The notes beneath the pieces are model-generated. The model did no database searches. It was not told the origin of the DNA and saw only the letters and a program-made list of their open reading frames with translations. Positions 44,630 to 52,887 of a stretch of 64,000 bases of DNA are shown piece after piece. A program made the translations under genes and the position numbers. The stretch spans positions 930,001 to 994,000 of the forward strand of contig CAWCIW010000001.1 of NCBI GenBank assembly GCA_963795825.1. Direction: 5' to 3'. How positions within the stretch are numbered: the first letter of the stretch is position 1; every line of letters starts with the position of its first letter. Origin of the DNA: BOG-908 sp963795825. Lineage in GTDB: Bacteria > Pseudomonadota > Alphaproteobacteria > Acetobacterales > Acetobacteraceae.

Positions 44630-45160
44630 GTGCTGGTGCAGACAGCACGGTTGGCGCTGGAACCTGTGGGTGGGGGTGACCTGGAGGCGCTGATCGCGCT
44701 CAAGGCCGATCCCCTGGTGTATGGCCAGATGCTGGGCGGCGTGCGCACGCCCTGGCAGGTGATCGACGAGCTGGCGGCCGATCGCGTGTTCTGGTCCGTG
44801 CACAGGATCGGCATGTTCGCGATACGGGAAGGCGGCGTGTTCCAGGGAACGACCGGGATACATGACCGGCCGGACGGCCGCGGGCTGGCGCTGCGATTTG
44901 CCGTATGGCCGGAGGCGCGGGGGCGCGGACTGGCGCGCGAGGCGGCTTCCGCAGCTTTGCGGTTTGCGCAGGATCGTATCGGCATTGCACGTATCATTGC
45001 CGTGGCGCGCGCGGAGAATTTCGGATCGCGCATGGTGCTGGGCTCGATCGGGATGCGGGAATGCGATGTGTTCCTGCGCGATGGGCATGTGATGGTGGTG
45101 TATGAGAGCGTGGCAAGTGTGGGCCGTGTAGCGGACGTCGGCAGGCGAGGAAGCAAGTAG
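44630..45160 (+). CDS. GNAT-family N-acetyltransferase (first)
   Basis: The 176-residue protein resembles RimJ/RimL-type acetyltransferases: TARLALEPVGGGDLEALI at the start, RFAVWPEARGRGLAREAASAAL as the acetyl-CoA loop (R.xGxG/A-like ARGRGLA) and a C-terminal beta-strand with NFGSRMVLGSIGM. The start is GTG at 44630; another could be chosen without changing the fold. The last residues (GRRGSK) and the TAG stop at 45158 come from repeat copy 19, so the gene has acquired its stop from the repeat. Substrate unknown. Confidence 0.75.
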   Translation: MLVQTARLALEPVGGGDLEALIALKADPLVYGQMLGGVRTPWQVIDELAADRVFWSVHRIGMFAIREGGVFQGTTGIHDRPDGRGLALRFAVWPEARGRGLAREAASAALRFAQDRIGIARIIAVARAENFGSRMVLGSIGMRECDVFLRDGHVMVVYESVASVGRVADVGRRGSK

Positions 45161-45328
45161 TCCTTTTTCGAGAAAAAGGACCAAAAAGCTTTTATCCCGA
45201 CGCCTGCACGACGATTTGGCTATCATTGCAGTCGCATCGACTTGCAATACGGAAGAAGGCCTTCGTGCAAGCGTCATAGCAAAAGCTTTTTGGTCCTTTT
45301 TCTCGAAAAAGGACGACTTTCTTCCTTG
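45149..45328. repeat. Paired-arm repeat, copy 19 (full)
   Basis: Arms at 45149-45198 and 45272-45328, CGAG/GCTTTT, GTCC/GGAC. The outer part reads AAGTAGTCC, and that TAG is the stop of the acetyltransferase gene. The centre (GACGCCTGCACGACGATTTGG and on) is nearly the same as the centre of copy 20. Confidence 0.9.
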
Positions 45329-45391
45329 CCTGAGATGCGCCAAGCTTGTTCCCTGAACGCTATCACCAGCCAAGTCGTTGAGAGGATGCAC

Positions 45392-45859
45392 ATGCATTAT
45401 GCCGAAAAGAGGTGGGGTTCACGCCTGTTCGCGGCCGCACTGGGATTGAAGCTCGTGGCCGGCGGCGCTGCACAGGCCGGTAGCCCGGACGATAGCGCGA
45501 TCACGCAAGTGCTGCAGAAGAGTGCGGCCGACTGGTCGCGTGGCGACCTGGCCGCTTTCATGCAGAGTTACGAGGATGCGGCGGGGACGAGTTTCGTCAC
45601 CAAAACGGGGCTGATCGCGGGATACGCGGCACTGAAATCGTATTATGCCGCGCATTATGCGTCGGGCGGGAAGAAGATGGGCCGGCTTGCGCTGGCTATA
45701 TTGGAAAATCGGCCGCTGTCACCGGAATTCGCCCTTGTGACGGGACGTTTCAATCTCACGCGCAATGCTGCGGATGGCAGTGACGCGTCGGGTATTTTCA
45801 CGTTGCTTATGCACCGGACGCCGTCCGGGTGGCGCATCGCCTACGATCACACGTCGTAG
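45392..45859 (+). CDS. Secreted SnoaL/DUF4440-like protein
   Basis: The 155-residue protein has a signal-like start (RWGSRLFAAALGLKLVAGGAAQAG) and an NTF2-like fold: ITQVLQKSAADWSRGDLAAFMQSYEDAAGTSFV, GYAALKSYYAAHYA and FTLLMHRTPSGWRIAYDHTS. Such proteins bind small molecules or act as isomerase-like enzymes; here the role is unknown. ATG at 45392 is preferred over 45386 because GAGAGG then has a normal spacing of about seven bases. The longer frame upstream translates repeat copy 19. Confidence 0.7.
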   Translation: MHYAEKRWGSRLFAAALGLKLVAGGAAQAGSPDDSAITQVLQKSAADWSRGDLAAFMQSYEDAAGTSFVTKTGLIAGYAALKSYYAAHYASGGKKMGRLALAILENRPLSPEFALVTGRFNLTRNAADGSDASGIFTLLMHRTPSGWRIAYDHTS

Positions 45860-45930
45860 CGGCACGGCGCTGACAGGTCGGATCGCGTTATCCGACCTGC
45901 ACGCGCGCGCGTGCCGAGCCCAGGCGCAGG

Positions 45931-46551
45931 TTACCCGGCGTTGTCGAGCTGGCGCTGCAATGCGCTCAGCAGCTCGGGGATCGAGTCGCCATGGCGCGAC
46001 AGGAAGCTCGCATAGTCGCTGCGCTGGGTGAGCCGCAGGCTGGTGCCTTCTGCCACCACGTCGACAACCTTCATGGCGCTGCCTGCACCTTCGACGACCC
46101 ACTGCACATTCACCGTGGGCTGGTTCGGCCGGGCGATCGACGTTCCGACCAGCGTGTTGTCGCCCTGCGGGCTCTCGCCGTGCAGCGCATAGCTCACGCC
46201 GGAATACTCGCCCAGATGCCCGGCGATGTTGTTGAGCAGCACACGGTGGAAGATCGTGGTGTATTGCGCCTGCTGTTCCGGCGTGGCGGTGTTCCAGAAC
46301 CGGCCGAGGCAGAAGCGCGCGATGCGCGGCACGTCCACATTGCGGTCGATCACCGGGCCGAGCGCCGCCTTTTTCGTGGCGTAAGGCTGCGGGCCGTTCA
46401 CGATGGATACGAGCTGGTCGGCGAAGCCGCGCACGAAGCCTGCGGCCTGGCTGGACTGCGCCCAAGCCGGCATGAGCGTGCTCGTCGCCAGCAGAAAAGC
46501 CGCCGCACCCGACAGTGCCAGGAACGTACGCCGCGTCGTGATGGTCACCAT
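45931..46551 (-). CDS. mlaC: MlaC-like phospholipid-transport substrate-binding protein
   Basis: MlaC carries phospholipids between the outer-membrane MlaA complex and the inner-membrane MlaFEDB complex. The 206-residue protein has an N-terminal signal with twin-Arg-like RRTFLALSGAAAFLLATS, then AAGFVRGFADQLVSIV, DRNVDVPRIARFCLGRFWNTATPEQQAQY and a C-terminal beta-region ending RSDYASFLSRHGDSIPELLSALQ. These blocks match MlaC/Ttg2D proteins. TGGAG lies about 9 nt before the ATG at 46551. The mlaA gene lies 120 bp upstream on the same strand. Confidence 0.85.
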   Translation of the reverse strand: MVTITTRRTFLALSGAAAFLLATSTLMPAWAQSSQAAGFVRGFADQLVSIVNGPQPYATKKAALGPVIDRNVDVPRIARFCLGRFWNTATPEQQAQYTTIFHRVLLNNIAGHLGEYSGVSYALHGESPQGDNTLVGTSIARPNQPTVNVQWVVEGAGSAMKVVDVVAEGTSLRLTQRSDYASFLSRHGDSIPELLSALQRQLDNAG

Positions 46552-46671
46552 GAAACAACTCCAGAAAAACAAAGGCCTGCCGTAGCGGGAAGCAGTAAGA
46601 TCATCTCGAGACACAGCAACGCGACAGAAGCGGAAATCGGCGGTTCACGCGTTCAAAAAATCCACCTGGCG

Positions 46672-47433
46672 TTACGGCGCGGTGCCGGCCGGTGGCGTCG
46701 CGGGCTTGTCGTGGCGCGCCGCCTCGATCTGGCTTTGCATGTTCTGGCGATACAGGCTGCGGAAGGTGGCATAGGGGTCGAGCGCGCCCTTCTTCACCGT
46801 GTCCAGATCGGCCAGGTGGCGCGAACGCAGATCGACCAGCGCCACGCCGTAGCGGGCCCAGTTGAAGGTTTTCAGCCCGTAGCCGTGCGGCACGTAGCTG
46901 AACGGGTCGAGCGCGTTGTCGATGGCGTAGCCGGTGGCATCGCGCGGGCTGCTCGGCCCGAGCAGCGGCAGATACAGGAACGGCCCGCTCGGTACGCCCC
47001 ACAGCGCCAGCGTCACCCCGAAACTGGTCGTGTGCGCGGGGTAGCCCCAGCCGGTCGCCACGTCGAACACGCCGAGCCCGCCGGCCGTCGAATTGATGAT
47101 GAAGCGCATGAAGGTATCGCCGGCGCGCCGCGGGTTGGCCTGGCTCACGTCGTCGGCGAACAGCACCGGGCTGGAAAGGTTGGTGAGCACGTTATGCACG
47201 CCGGTGCGGACCGGGGCCGGCACCACATAGACGTAGCCCTGCGCCACCGGCTTGAGGGTGTAGCGATCGACGGTGTCGTCCACCTTGTAGAAGAAGCGGT
47301 TCGCCGGCTCGTAGGGATCGTTGGTCTGCTCGAAATCCGCGGTGGCTTCGCGGTCGCTGGCGGGCGGCCTGGTGGCGCAGCCGGACGTTGCCAATGCGGC
47401 CGTGACCAACAGGAGCGGCAAACGTTCTAGCAT
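46672..47433 (-). CDS. mlaA: MlaA/VacJ-family outer-membrane lipoprotein
   Basis: MlaA removes mislocalised phospholipids from the outer leaflet. The 253-residue protein has a lipoprotein signal peptide (MLERLPLLLVTAALATSGC, cleavage before Cys19) and the family blocks NDPYEPANRFFYKVDDTVDRYTLKPVA, NLSSPVLFADDVSQANPRRAGDTFMRFIINST, and GPFLYLPLLGPSSPRDATGYAID. GAGG lies upstream of the ATG at 47433. With mlaC it forms the periplasmic side of the Mla pathway; the inner-membrane components are not in the window. Confidence 0.93.
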   Translation of the reverse strand: MLERLPLLLVTAALATSGCATRPPASDREATADFEQTNDPYEPANRFFYKVDDTVDRYTLKPVAQGYVYVVPAPVRTGVHNVLTNLSSPVLFADDVSQANPRRAGDTFMRFIINSTAGGLGVFDVATGWGYPAHTTSFGVTLALWGVPSGPFLYLPLLGPSSPRDATGYAIDNALDPFSYVPHGYGLKTFNWARYGVALVDLRSRHLADLDTVKKGALDPYATFRSLYRQNMQSQIEAARHDKPATPPAGTAP

Positions 47434-47589
47434 GGGAGATCCTCGACCGGTGGGCATGAACGGGCAGCTGGCGTGCGCCCTTCGGTTCCCGCTATGTAGC
47501 ACCTGCCGCAAGCGAGGCAACGTCGGTCCGCACGGCGCGGTTGCGGCGCCCTCTTGCATCGGACGCTGGCGAGGCTTCATGAACACGCC

Positions 47590-48546
47590 ATGGACATGAC
47601 GCCTCCGCAGACCCCGTATGGTGCGGCCCCTTCCGCCACGCTGGAGCGCTGGCTCACCGGGCCGCGCTTCTCCCGCCTGCCGGCGCGCACCGCCAGGGAT
47701 GCCACGCCGGCGCTGAGTTTCGAATTCTTTCCGCCCAGGACAGAGGCGCTGGAGGCCCAGCTCTGGTCCTGCATACGCCGCCTCGAACCGCTGCGGCCGC
47801 GCTTCGTGTCGGTGACGTATGGCGCCGGCGGCACAACCCAGGCGCGCACCCATGCGACGGTGGAACGCATCGTCCGGGAAACCAGCCTCACGCCGGCCGC
47901 ACACCTGACCTGCGTCGGCGCCTCGCGCACCGAAGTGGATGACGTGGCGCGCGCCTATTGGGAGGCGGGCGTGCGGCACATCGTGGCGCTGCGTGGCGAC
48001 GCGCCGAACATGGGGACCTACGAGGCCCACCCTGGCGGCTACGAGTATGCGTCCGACCTGGTGGCCGGCTTGCGCCGCGTGGCCGCGTTCGAGATCACCG
48101 TGGCGGCCTACCCGGAGACGCACCCGACCGCGCTGCATCCTGACGCCGATCTGGACAACCTGAAGCGCAAGCTGGACGCCGGCGCCGCCCGCGCGATCAC
48201 CCAGTATTTCTTCGATGCCGACGTTTTCCTGCGCTTCCTCGATCGCTGCCTGGCGGCCGGGATCACCGCGCCGATCGTGCCCGCCATCATGCCGGTGAGC
48301 AATTTCGCCCAGGCGCAGAAATTCAGCGCGGCCTGCGGGGCTTCGGTGCCGGACTGGATGACAAGTCTGTTCGAGGGCACCGAAGACGATCCGGAGACGC
48401 GCCGCGTGGTGGCGGCGGTGATCGCGGCCGAACAGGTCCGGGTTCTGCAGGCCAACGGCGTGGACGAGTTCCATTTCATCACGCTGAACCGGCCCGATCT
48501 CACCTATGCGGTGGCGCATGTCCTGGGGGCGCGGCCGGGGAAATAG
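47590..48546 (+). CDS. metF: Methylenetetrahydrofolate reductase
   Basis: MetF makes 5-methyl-THF for methionine synthesis, using FAD and NADH. The 318-residue protein has LSFEFFPPRTEALE, RFVSVTYGAGGTTQARTH, HLTCVGASRTEV, VRHIVALRGDAPNM, YPETHP, KLDAGAARAITQYFFDADVF and the C-terminal FHFITLNR. The ATG at 47590 has GAGG about 15 nt upstream; ATG 47596 is also possible. It is divergent from mlaA and followed 26 bp later by the acyltransferase gene. Confidence 0.93.
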   Translation: MDMTPPQTPYGAAPSATLERWLTGPRFSRLPARTARDATPALSFEFFPPRTEALEAQLWSCIRRLEPLRPRFVSVTYGAGGTTQARTHATVERIVRETSLTPAAHLTCVGASRTEVDDVARAYWEAGVRHIVALRGDAPNMGTYEAHPGGYEYASDLVAGLRRVAAFEITVAAYPETHPTALHPDADLDNLKRKLDAGAARAITQYFFDADVFLRFLDRCLAAGITAPIVPAIMPVSNFAQAQKFSAACGASVPDWMTSLFEGTEDDPETRRVVAAVIAAEQVRVLQANGVDEFHFITLNRPDLTYAVAHVLGARPGK

Positions 48547-48572
48547 CGGTCCGCCCGATCGGCAGGTCCCGT

Positions 48573-50495
48573 ATGGCGTATCGCGCCGATATCGATGGGC
48601 TGCGCGCTCTGGCGGTGAGTTGCGTGGTTCTGTTCCATGCGTTTCCCGGCGCGTTGCCGGGCGGCTTCGCCGGGGTGGACGTGTTTTTCGTCATCTCGGG
48701 CTATCTGATTTCCGGCATCATCGCGCGCGATATCGGCGAAGGCCGGTTCAGCTTCGCGGATTTCTATCGCCGTCGCGTGAGGCGCCTGTTTCCGGCCCTG
48801 GCCACCGTGCTCGCCGCCACGCTCTGCTATGGCGCGGTGGTGCTGCTGCCCAGCGAACTGGCCCAGCTCGGCGCCCAGGCGGCCAGCGGGGCGGCGATGG
48901 TGGCCAACCTGTTGTTCTGGAGCCAGGCCGGCTATTTCGACCCGGCTTCGGCGGCCAAACCGCTGCTGCATCTCTGGTCGCTGGGGGTGGAGGAGCAATT
49001 CTATCTGGTGTGGCCGCTGCTGCTGTGGGCGCTGGTCGGCCGGTTCCGGCCGGTGGGCGTCGTGGCGATGCTAACCGCCGCGTCGTTCGGGCTCAACCTG
49101 GCGCTGGCCGGCCGGTATGGCGTGGCGGATTTCTACGCGCCGCTCACCCGGCTCTGGGAGCTCTCGGCCGGCGCGCTGCTCGCTTTGGGGGCTTTCCGGT
49201 GGCCCGAACCCGGTTTTCGCGCGAACCTGGCGTCGCTTGCCGGGCTGGCCGCGTTCGTTATGGCGGCGGGCGTGCTGCACGAGACCATGGCCTATCCGGG
49301 ATGGCGCGCGCTGCTGCCGGTATGCGCCAGCCTGCTTATCATCCAGGCGGGGCCTGGCGCGTTGCCGAATCGGCTGCTCGCCCGGACGCTTCCGGTGGCG
49401 CTCGGACGAATCAGCTATCCGCTTTATCTGTGGCACTGGCCGCTGCTGTCGTTCGCCACGATCATCCGGCGCGGCGCGGCGCCCAAGCCGGTTCTGGCGC
49501 TGGTGCTCGTCGCCGTCAGCGTCGGACTTGCGGCACTCACCTACCGCTATATCGAGCGCCCGGTGCGCCATGGCGCGGCGTCCGGACGCGGCGTATGGCG
49601 CCTTGGCGCCTGCATGGGTGCGATCGCACTTGCCGGCGTATTGGTGGCGCGCCTGGCACCGCCGGCCGGCCTGCAAATCGCGAAAGTCGATGCGGCCCTG
49701 CATGACGGTATCTTCCAGCCGACGCGCGACATGGTGGTGCGCCATATCCAGGGTCTGACGCTGGCCAGCATCGGCGCCGGCGATCACGCCGTGCTGTTCA
49801 CCGGCGACAGTCTGCTGCTGCAATATGGCCCGCGCGTGCAACGGCTTTTCGAAACCGGCCAGCTCCGCGCGCGGGTGTATTTCCTGGCCGGACCGAGCTG
49901 CGCGCCGATACCGGGCGCCACCCGTCCGGACCGGTTCGCCACATGCAGCATCATGCCGGATGTGGCGCGCCAGCTCATCGCCCGGGCGCATATCGGTACG
50001 CTCGTTCTGGGCGCCTACTGGGTGATGAACCGCGGCGCCGACATGTTCGTCACGCGCGCTGGCCGCCTTATGCCGATCGACACGCCGGGCGCGGTGGACG
50101 CGGTATATGCCAATCTGGAGGATTGGGTGCGCGGCCTGACCGGCGACGGCGTGCGCGTTTATCTGATACTCGCGACGCCTTCGGGCAAACGCTTCGACCC
50201 GGCGCTTATCCTGGATCGCAGCTGGCACGGCTACAGCCTGGACGCGGCACGGCTGGACGGCGTGCCGGTGGCCGGGCTGCGCGCGTCCGTGGACGAAGTG
50301 GATCGGCGGCTGCGCAGTATCGCCGGGCGGACGGGGGCGTCCGTTCTCGACCCCTTCGGCGAGATTTGCGGTTCGGGGCCGCTATGCCCCGTTTTGTTCG
50401 ATGACGGGCAGCCGGTGTTCTCCGACGGGCTGCATCTTCGGCCCTCTTTCGTGGCCGGGCATATCCGGGTGTTCGATCCGCTGCTTACGCGCTAA
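48573..50495 (+). CDS. Acyltransferase-3 (OafA/YrhL) family O-acetyltransferase with C-terminal SGNH domain
   Basis: The 640-residue protein has a membrane acyltransferase-3 domain of about ten helices in residues 1-365: YRADIDGLRALAVSCVVLFHAF with its invariant His, GVDVFFVISGYLIS, FYRRRVRRLFPAL and LHLWSLGVEEQFYLVWPLLL. A periplasmic SGNH-type domain follows, with its nucleophile in FTGDSLLLQYG (about residue 411). Enzymes of this layout acetylate O-antigen or other surface glycans. Target polysaccharide unknown. It lies between metF and an acetyltransferase gene with short gaps, perhaps one transcript. Confidence 0.87.
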   Translation: MAYRADIDGLRALAVSCVVLFHAFPGALPGGFAGVDVFFVISGYLISGIIARDIGEGRFSFADFYRRRVRRLFPALATVLAATLCYGAVVLLPSELAQLGAQAASGAAMVANLLFWSQAGYFDPASAAKPLLHLWSLGVEEQFYLVWPLLLWALVGRFRPVGVVAMLTAASFGLNLALAGRYGVADFYAPLTRLWELSAGALLALGAFRWPEPGFRANLASLAGLAAFVMAAGVLHETMAYPGWRALLPVCASLLIIQAGPGALPNRLLARTLPVALGRISYPLYLWHWPLLSFATIIRRGAAPKPVLALVLVAVSVGLAALTYRYIERPVRHGAASGRGVWRLGACMGAIALAGVLVARLAPPAGLQIAKVDAALHDGIFQPTRDMVVRHIQGLTLASIGAGDHAVLFTGDSLLLQYGPRVQRLFETGQLRARVYFLAGPSCAPIPGATRPDRFATCSIMPDVARQLIARAHIGTLVLGAYWVMNRGADMFVTRAGRLMPIDTPGAVDAVYANLEDWVRGLTGDGVRVYLILATPSGKRFDPALILDRSWHGYSLDAARLDGVPVAGLRASVDEVDRRLRSIAGRTGASVLDPFGEICGSGPLCPVLFDDGQPVFSDGLHLRPSFVAGHIRVFDPLLTR

Positions 50496-50528
50496 CGATG
50501 ATTTGTGGCGCTGTCGCGGAGTGGGTTG

Positions 50529-51062
50529 ATGCTGCTTGAGACGGACCGGCTTCTGGTGCGGCCCTGGGCCGATGGTGACCTGGCACCTTTTGCGGCGCAG
50601 AACGCGGATGCGCGCGTGATGGCGTATTTCGAGCGCACGCTTAGCCTGGGGGAGAGTGCGGCGGCGATACGGCGCTATACGGATTGCCTTGCGCGCGACG
50701 GCTTCGCCATGCTGGCCATCGAACGCAAGGCGGATGGCGCGTTCATCGGCCTGGCCGGCGTGCAGCGCATACTCTACGATGCGCCGTTCACACCGGCCGT
50801 GGAGATCGGCTGGCGGCTGGCCTATGATGCGTGGGGGCAGGGTTATGCGACGGAAGCCGCGCGCGCCGCTTTGGCTTACGGGCTCGAACATCTTGGCTTG
50901 CAGGAAATCGTCGCGATCGCCGTGCCCGCCAATGTGAAATCGCTGGCGGTGATGGAGCGCATAGGCATGGTGCGGGATTACGGTGCGGACTTCCTGCATC
51001 CGCAATTGCCATCGGACCACATTTTCGCGCGACACTGCCTATACCGGGCCAGGCTTGGCTGA
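50529..51062 (+). CDS. GNAT-family N-acetyltransferase (second)
   Basis: The 177-residue protein is a RimJ/RimL-like acetyltransferase: MLLETDRLLVRPWADGDLAPFA, FIGLAGVQR, VEIGWRLAYDAWGQGYATEAARAAL (acetyl-CoA-binding WGQGYATE) and VPANVKSLAVMERIGM. GAGTGGG lies just upstream of the ATG at 50529. Substrate unknown; ribosomal protein N-termini and small amines are the usual targets. It follows the acyltransferase gene by 33 bp. Confidence 0.85.
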   Translation: MLLETDRLLVRPWADGDLAPFAAQNADARVMAYFERTLSLGESAAAIRRYTDCLARDGFAMLAIERKADGAFIGLAGVQRILYDAPFTPAVEIGWRLAYDAWGQGYATEAARAALAYGLEHLGLQEIVAIAVPANVKSLAVMERIGMVRDYGADFLHPQLPSDHIFARHCLYRARLG

Positions 51063-51097
51063 CACCAACCCGTTTTGGGGCTGACTCATCGGCAGAA

Positions 51098-51278
51098 AGG
51101 AAGCAAGGCCTTCTTTTTCGAGAAAAAGAAGCAAAAAGCTTTTGCTGTGACGCCTGCACGATGATCTGGCTGTCATTGCAGCCGCATCGACTTGCAATAC
51201 GGAAGCAGGCCTCAAAGCAGGCGTCATAGCAAAAGCTTTTTGGTCCTTTTCCTCGAAAAAAGGACTGCTTTCTTGCCT
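51098..51278. repeat. Paired-arm repeat, copy 20 (full)
   Basis: The left arm (51098-51150) has a CTTC/GAAG stem and the right arm (51219-51278) GGTCC/GGAC; both are CGAG/GCTTTT subtype. The centre differs from that of copy 19 at about ten of roughly 82 positions by eye, although the stem type of the left arm has changed. Confidence 0.9.
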
Positions 51279-51378
51279 GCCTTGAATGCGTTAATCTCAA
51301 CCTTGGTTGGTATGACATAAGCCCACGCTGGATCATCCCGAACTATACGCATTTTTTGATCCCAAGGAGCCTTCCAGA

Positions 51379-52143
51379 ATGGCCGACCTCACGAACAAAG
51401 TAGCAATCATAACAGGCGCCGGCACCGGTATCGGCGCCGCCACAGCACGCCGCCTGGCCAAAGATGGCGCCGCCGTGGTTCTGGCCGGCCGCCGCGCGGA
51501 CAAACTGGCGGAGATCGCGCGCGACCTGCCGAAGGACCGTGTGCTGGTGCAGGTCACCGACGTTTCGAAAGAGGCCGAGTGCGACAGGCTCGTTGCCGCC
51601 ACGATCGCCCGTTTCAGCCGGCTCGACATATTGGTGAACAATGCCGGCACCGCGATCTTCGGCGCGTTCGAATTGGCGGACATCGCCGAGTATCAGCGCG
51701 TCATGCAGACAAATCTCGACGGTGTGATCTACTGCATACGCGCTGCGCTGCCGCATCTGCTGGCGACGAAGGGCAATGTCGTCAACGTGTCATCGGCATC
51801 AGGGCTGGGTGGCGACTGGGGGCTCAGCTACTATAATGCGTCCAAAGGGGCGGTGACCAATCTGACGCGCGCGCTGGCCCTGGAATTCGGCAATCGCGGC
51901 GTTCGGGTGAATGCAATCAATCCGAGCCTGACAATCACCGACATGTCCGCAGGGCTCACCGGAAATGCCGAGCTGATGGCCAAGTTCAAGGATCGCATCC
52001 CGCTCGGGCGGCCCGCGGAGCCGGCGGAAATCGGCGACGCGATCGCGTTCCTCGCTGGCCCGGATGCGCGTTTCATCACCGGCGTGAACTTGCCGGTGGA
52101 TGGCGGCGTGAATGCTTCGAACGGACAGCCGCGTTTGGCGTAG
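51379..52143 (+). CDS. Short-chain dehydrogenase/reductase
   Basis: The 254-residue classical SDR has TGAGTGIG (13-20), NNAG (87-90), the catalytic Ser139 region NVVNVSSASG, and YNASK (Tyr152, Lys156). NAINPSLTITDM and the C-terminal FITGVNLPVDGG complete the fold; PVDGG is typical of NAD(P)-dependent sugar or alcohol dehydrogenases. No cofactor-specific Asp at the end of strand 2 is seen (AGRRADK), which favours NADP. Substrate unknown. It stands alone after repeat copy 20. Confidence 0.88.
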   Translation: MADLTNKVAIITGAGTGIGAATARRLAKDGAAVVLAGRRADKLAEIARDLPKDRVLVQVTDVSKEAECDRLVAATIARFSRLDILVNNAGTAIFGAFELADIAEYQRVMQTNLDGVIYCIRAALPHLLATKGNVVNVSSASGLGGDWGLSYYNASKGAVTNLTRALALEFGNRGVRVNAINPSLTITDMSAGLTGNAELMAKFKDRIPLGRPAEPAEIGDAIAFLAGPDARFITGVNLPVDGGVNASNGQPRLA

Positions 52144-52190
52144 GCGCCGCGCCGCCGGAGGCCCGGTGCCAGGGCCTCCGGCGGCAATCT

Positions 52191-52760
52191 TCACGGCACC
52201 GGCTGGAACTCTTCGCTGACCTGCGCCACGGTGAGGCCCAGTTTGCGTATCGTGGTGTGGTTCAGCATCGCGCCGCCCGGCTCCAGATACATCCACTGGT
52301 CCATGACCACGTTCTTCAGCGGATTGCCCGGCGAGAGCGCCAGCACCCACCTCCAGTGAAACACGCGGCCGGCGGCCTCGCCATCCGCTTCGCCCACCAT
52401 GTCGTTCGCCGTCGCCACGAAATGGTTGGCGCCCTGCCGGCGCAGATGCCAGTCGCGGTGCTGCGTCGTGCCATCGCCCAATGTCAGTGTCTGCACCATG
52501 TGCAGGCCGGCCTCGCCTTCCGGGGTGCCGACGCAATCGGTGATCACCGTGTCCGTGGGCGCGCCGCCGCGATTTTCGATCACGCCCCAGCTTCTATGGT
52601 GGCCGGTCCAGAAAGCGACCGCATCGAAGATGGGGGTTGTGCCTGCGAAATGCTGGACGGGCTCGCCTTTTCCGCAGGCGGTGAGGGCTAAAGAGAGAAG
52701 GAAGCAAGCAGTCCTTTTTTGAAAAAAAGGACCAAAAAACTTTTGCTTCCCCGCCTGCAC
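52191..52760 (-). CDS. DUF3833-like lipoprotein whose N-terminus lies in a repeat
   Basis: The body (AFWTGHHRSWGVIENRGGAPTDTVITDC, then HMVQTLTLGDGTTQHRDWHLRR and HHFVA-like NHFVATANDMVGEA) resembles DUF3833 outer-membrane-associated proteins. The lipobox is LALTAC, but only LLSLALTAC is outside repeat copy 21; the preceding residues QKRTACF are encoded by the repeat, and no ATG lies between. The closest start giving a working signal is GTG at 52760 (MQAGKQKFFGPFFQKRTACFLLSLALTAC); an ATG at 52889 is the other choice. Length with GTG is 189 residues. The native start was presumably lost to the repeat. Confidence 0.55.
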   Translation of the reverse strand: MQAGKQKFFGPFFQKRTACFLLSLALTACGKGEPVQHFAGTTPIFDAVAFWTGHHRSWGVIENRGGAPTDTVITDCVGTPEGEAGLHMVQTLTLGDGTTQHRDWHLRRQGANHFVATANDMVGEADGEAAGRVFHWRWVLALSPGNPLKNVVMDQWMYLEPGGAMLNHTTIRKLGLTVAQVSEEFQPVP

Positions 52761-52857
52761 GCGGGGTTGCGCTCTGCGTGTTGGCTTGCGCGCTGGCAGA
52801 TGGTGCTTGGGCTGCCCTTCCTGCTTCTTTTTTGCGAAAAAGAAGGCCTTCCTTACT
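52698..52857. repeat. Paired-arm repeat, copy 21 (right arm partial)
   Basis: The left arm (52698-52752) is TTGAA/ACTTTT subtype; the right arm (52822-52857) keeps only CTTC/GAAG hairpin and outer end, without the second palindrome. It lies between the divergent lipoprotein and uvrD genes and encodes the start of the lipoprotein. Confidence 0.82.
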
Positions 52858-52887
52858 TGCGAGGCTTCCCCCATAACCGATTCCCCC

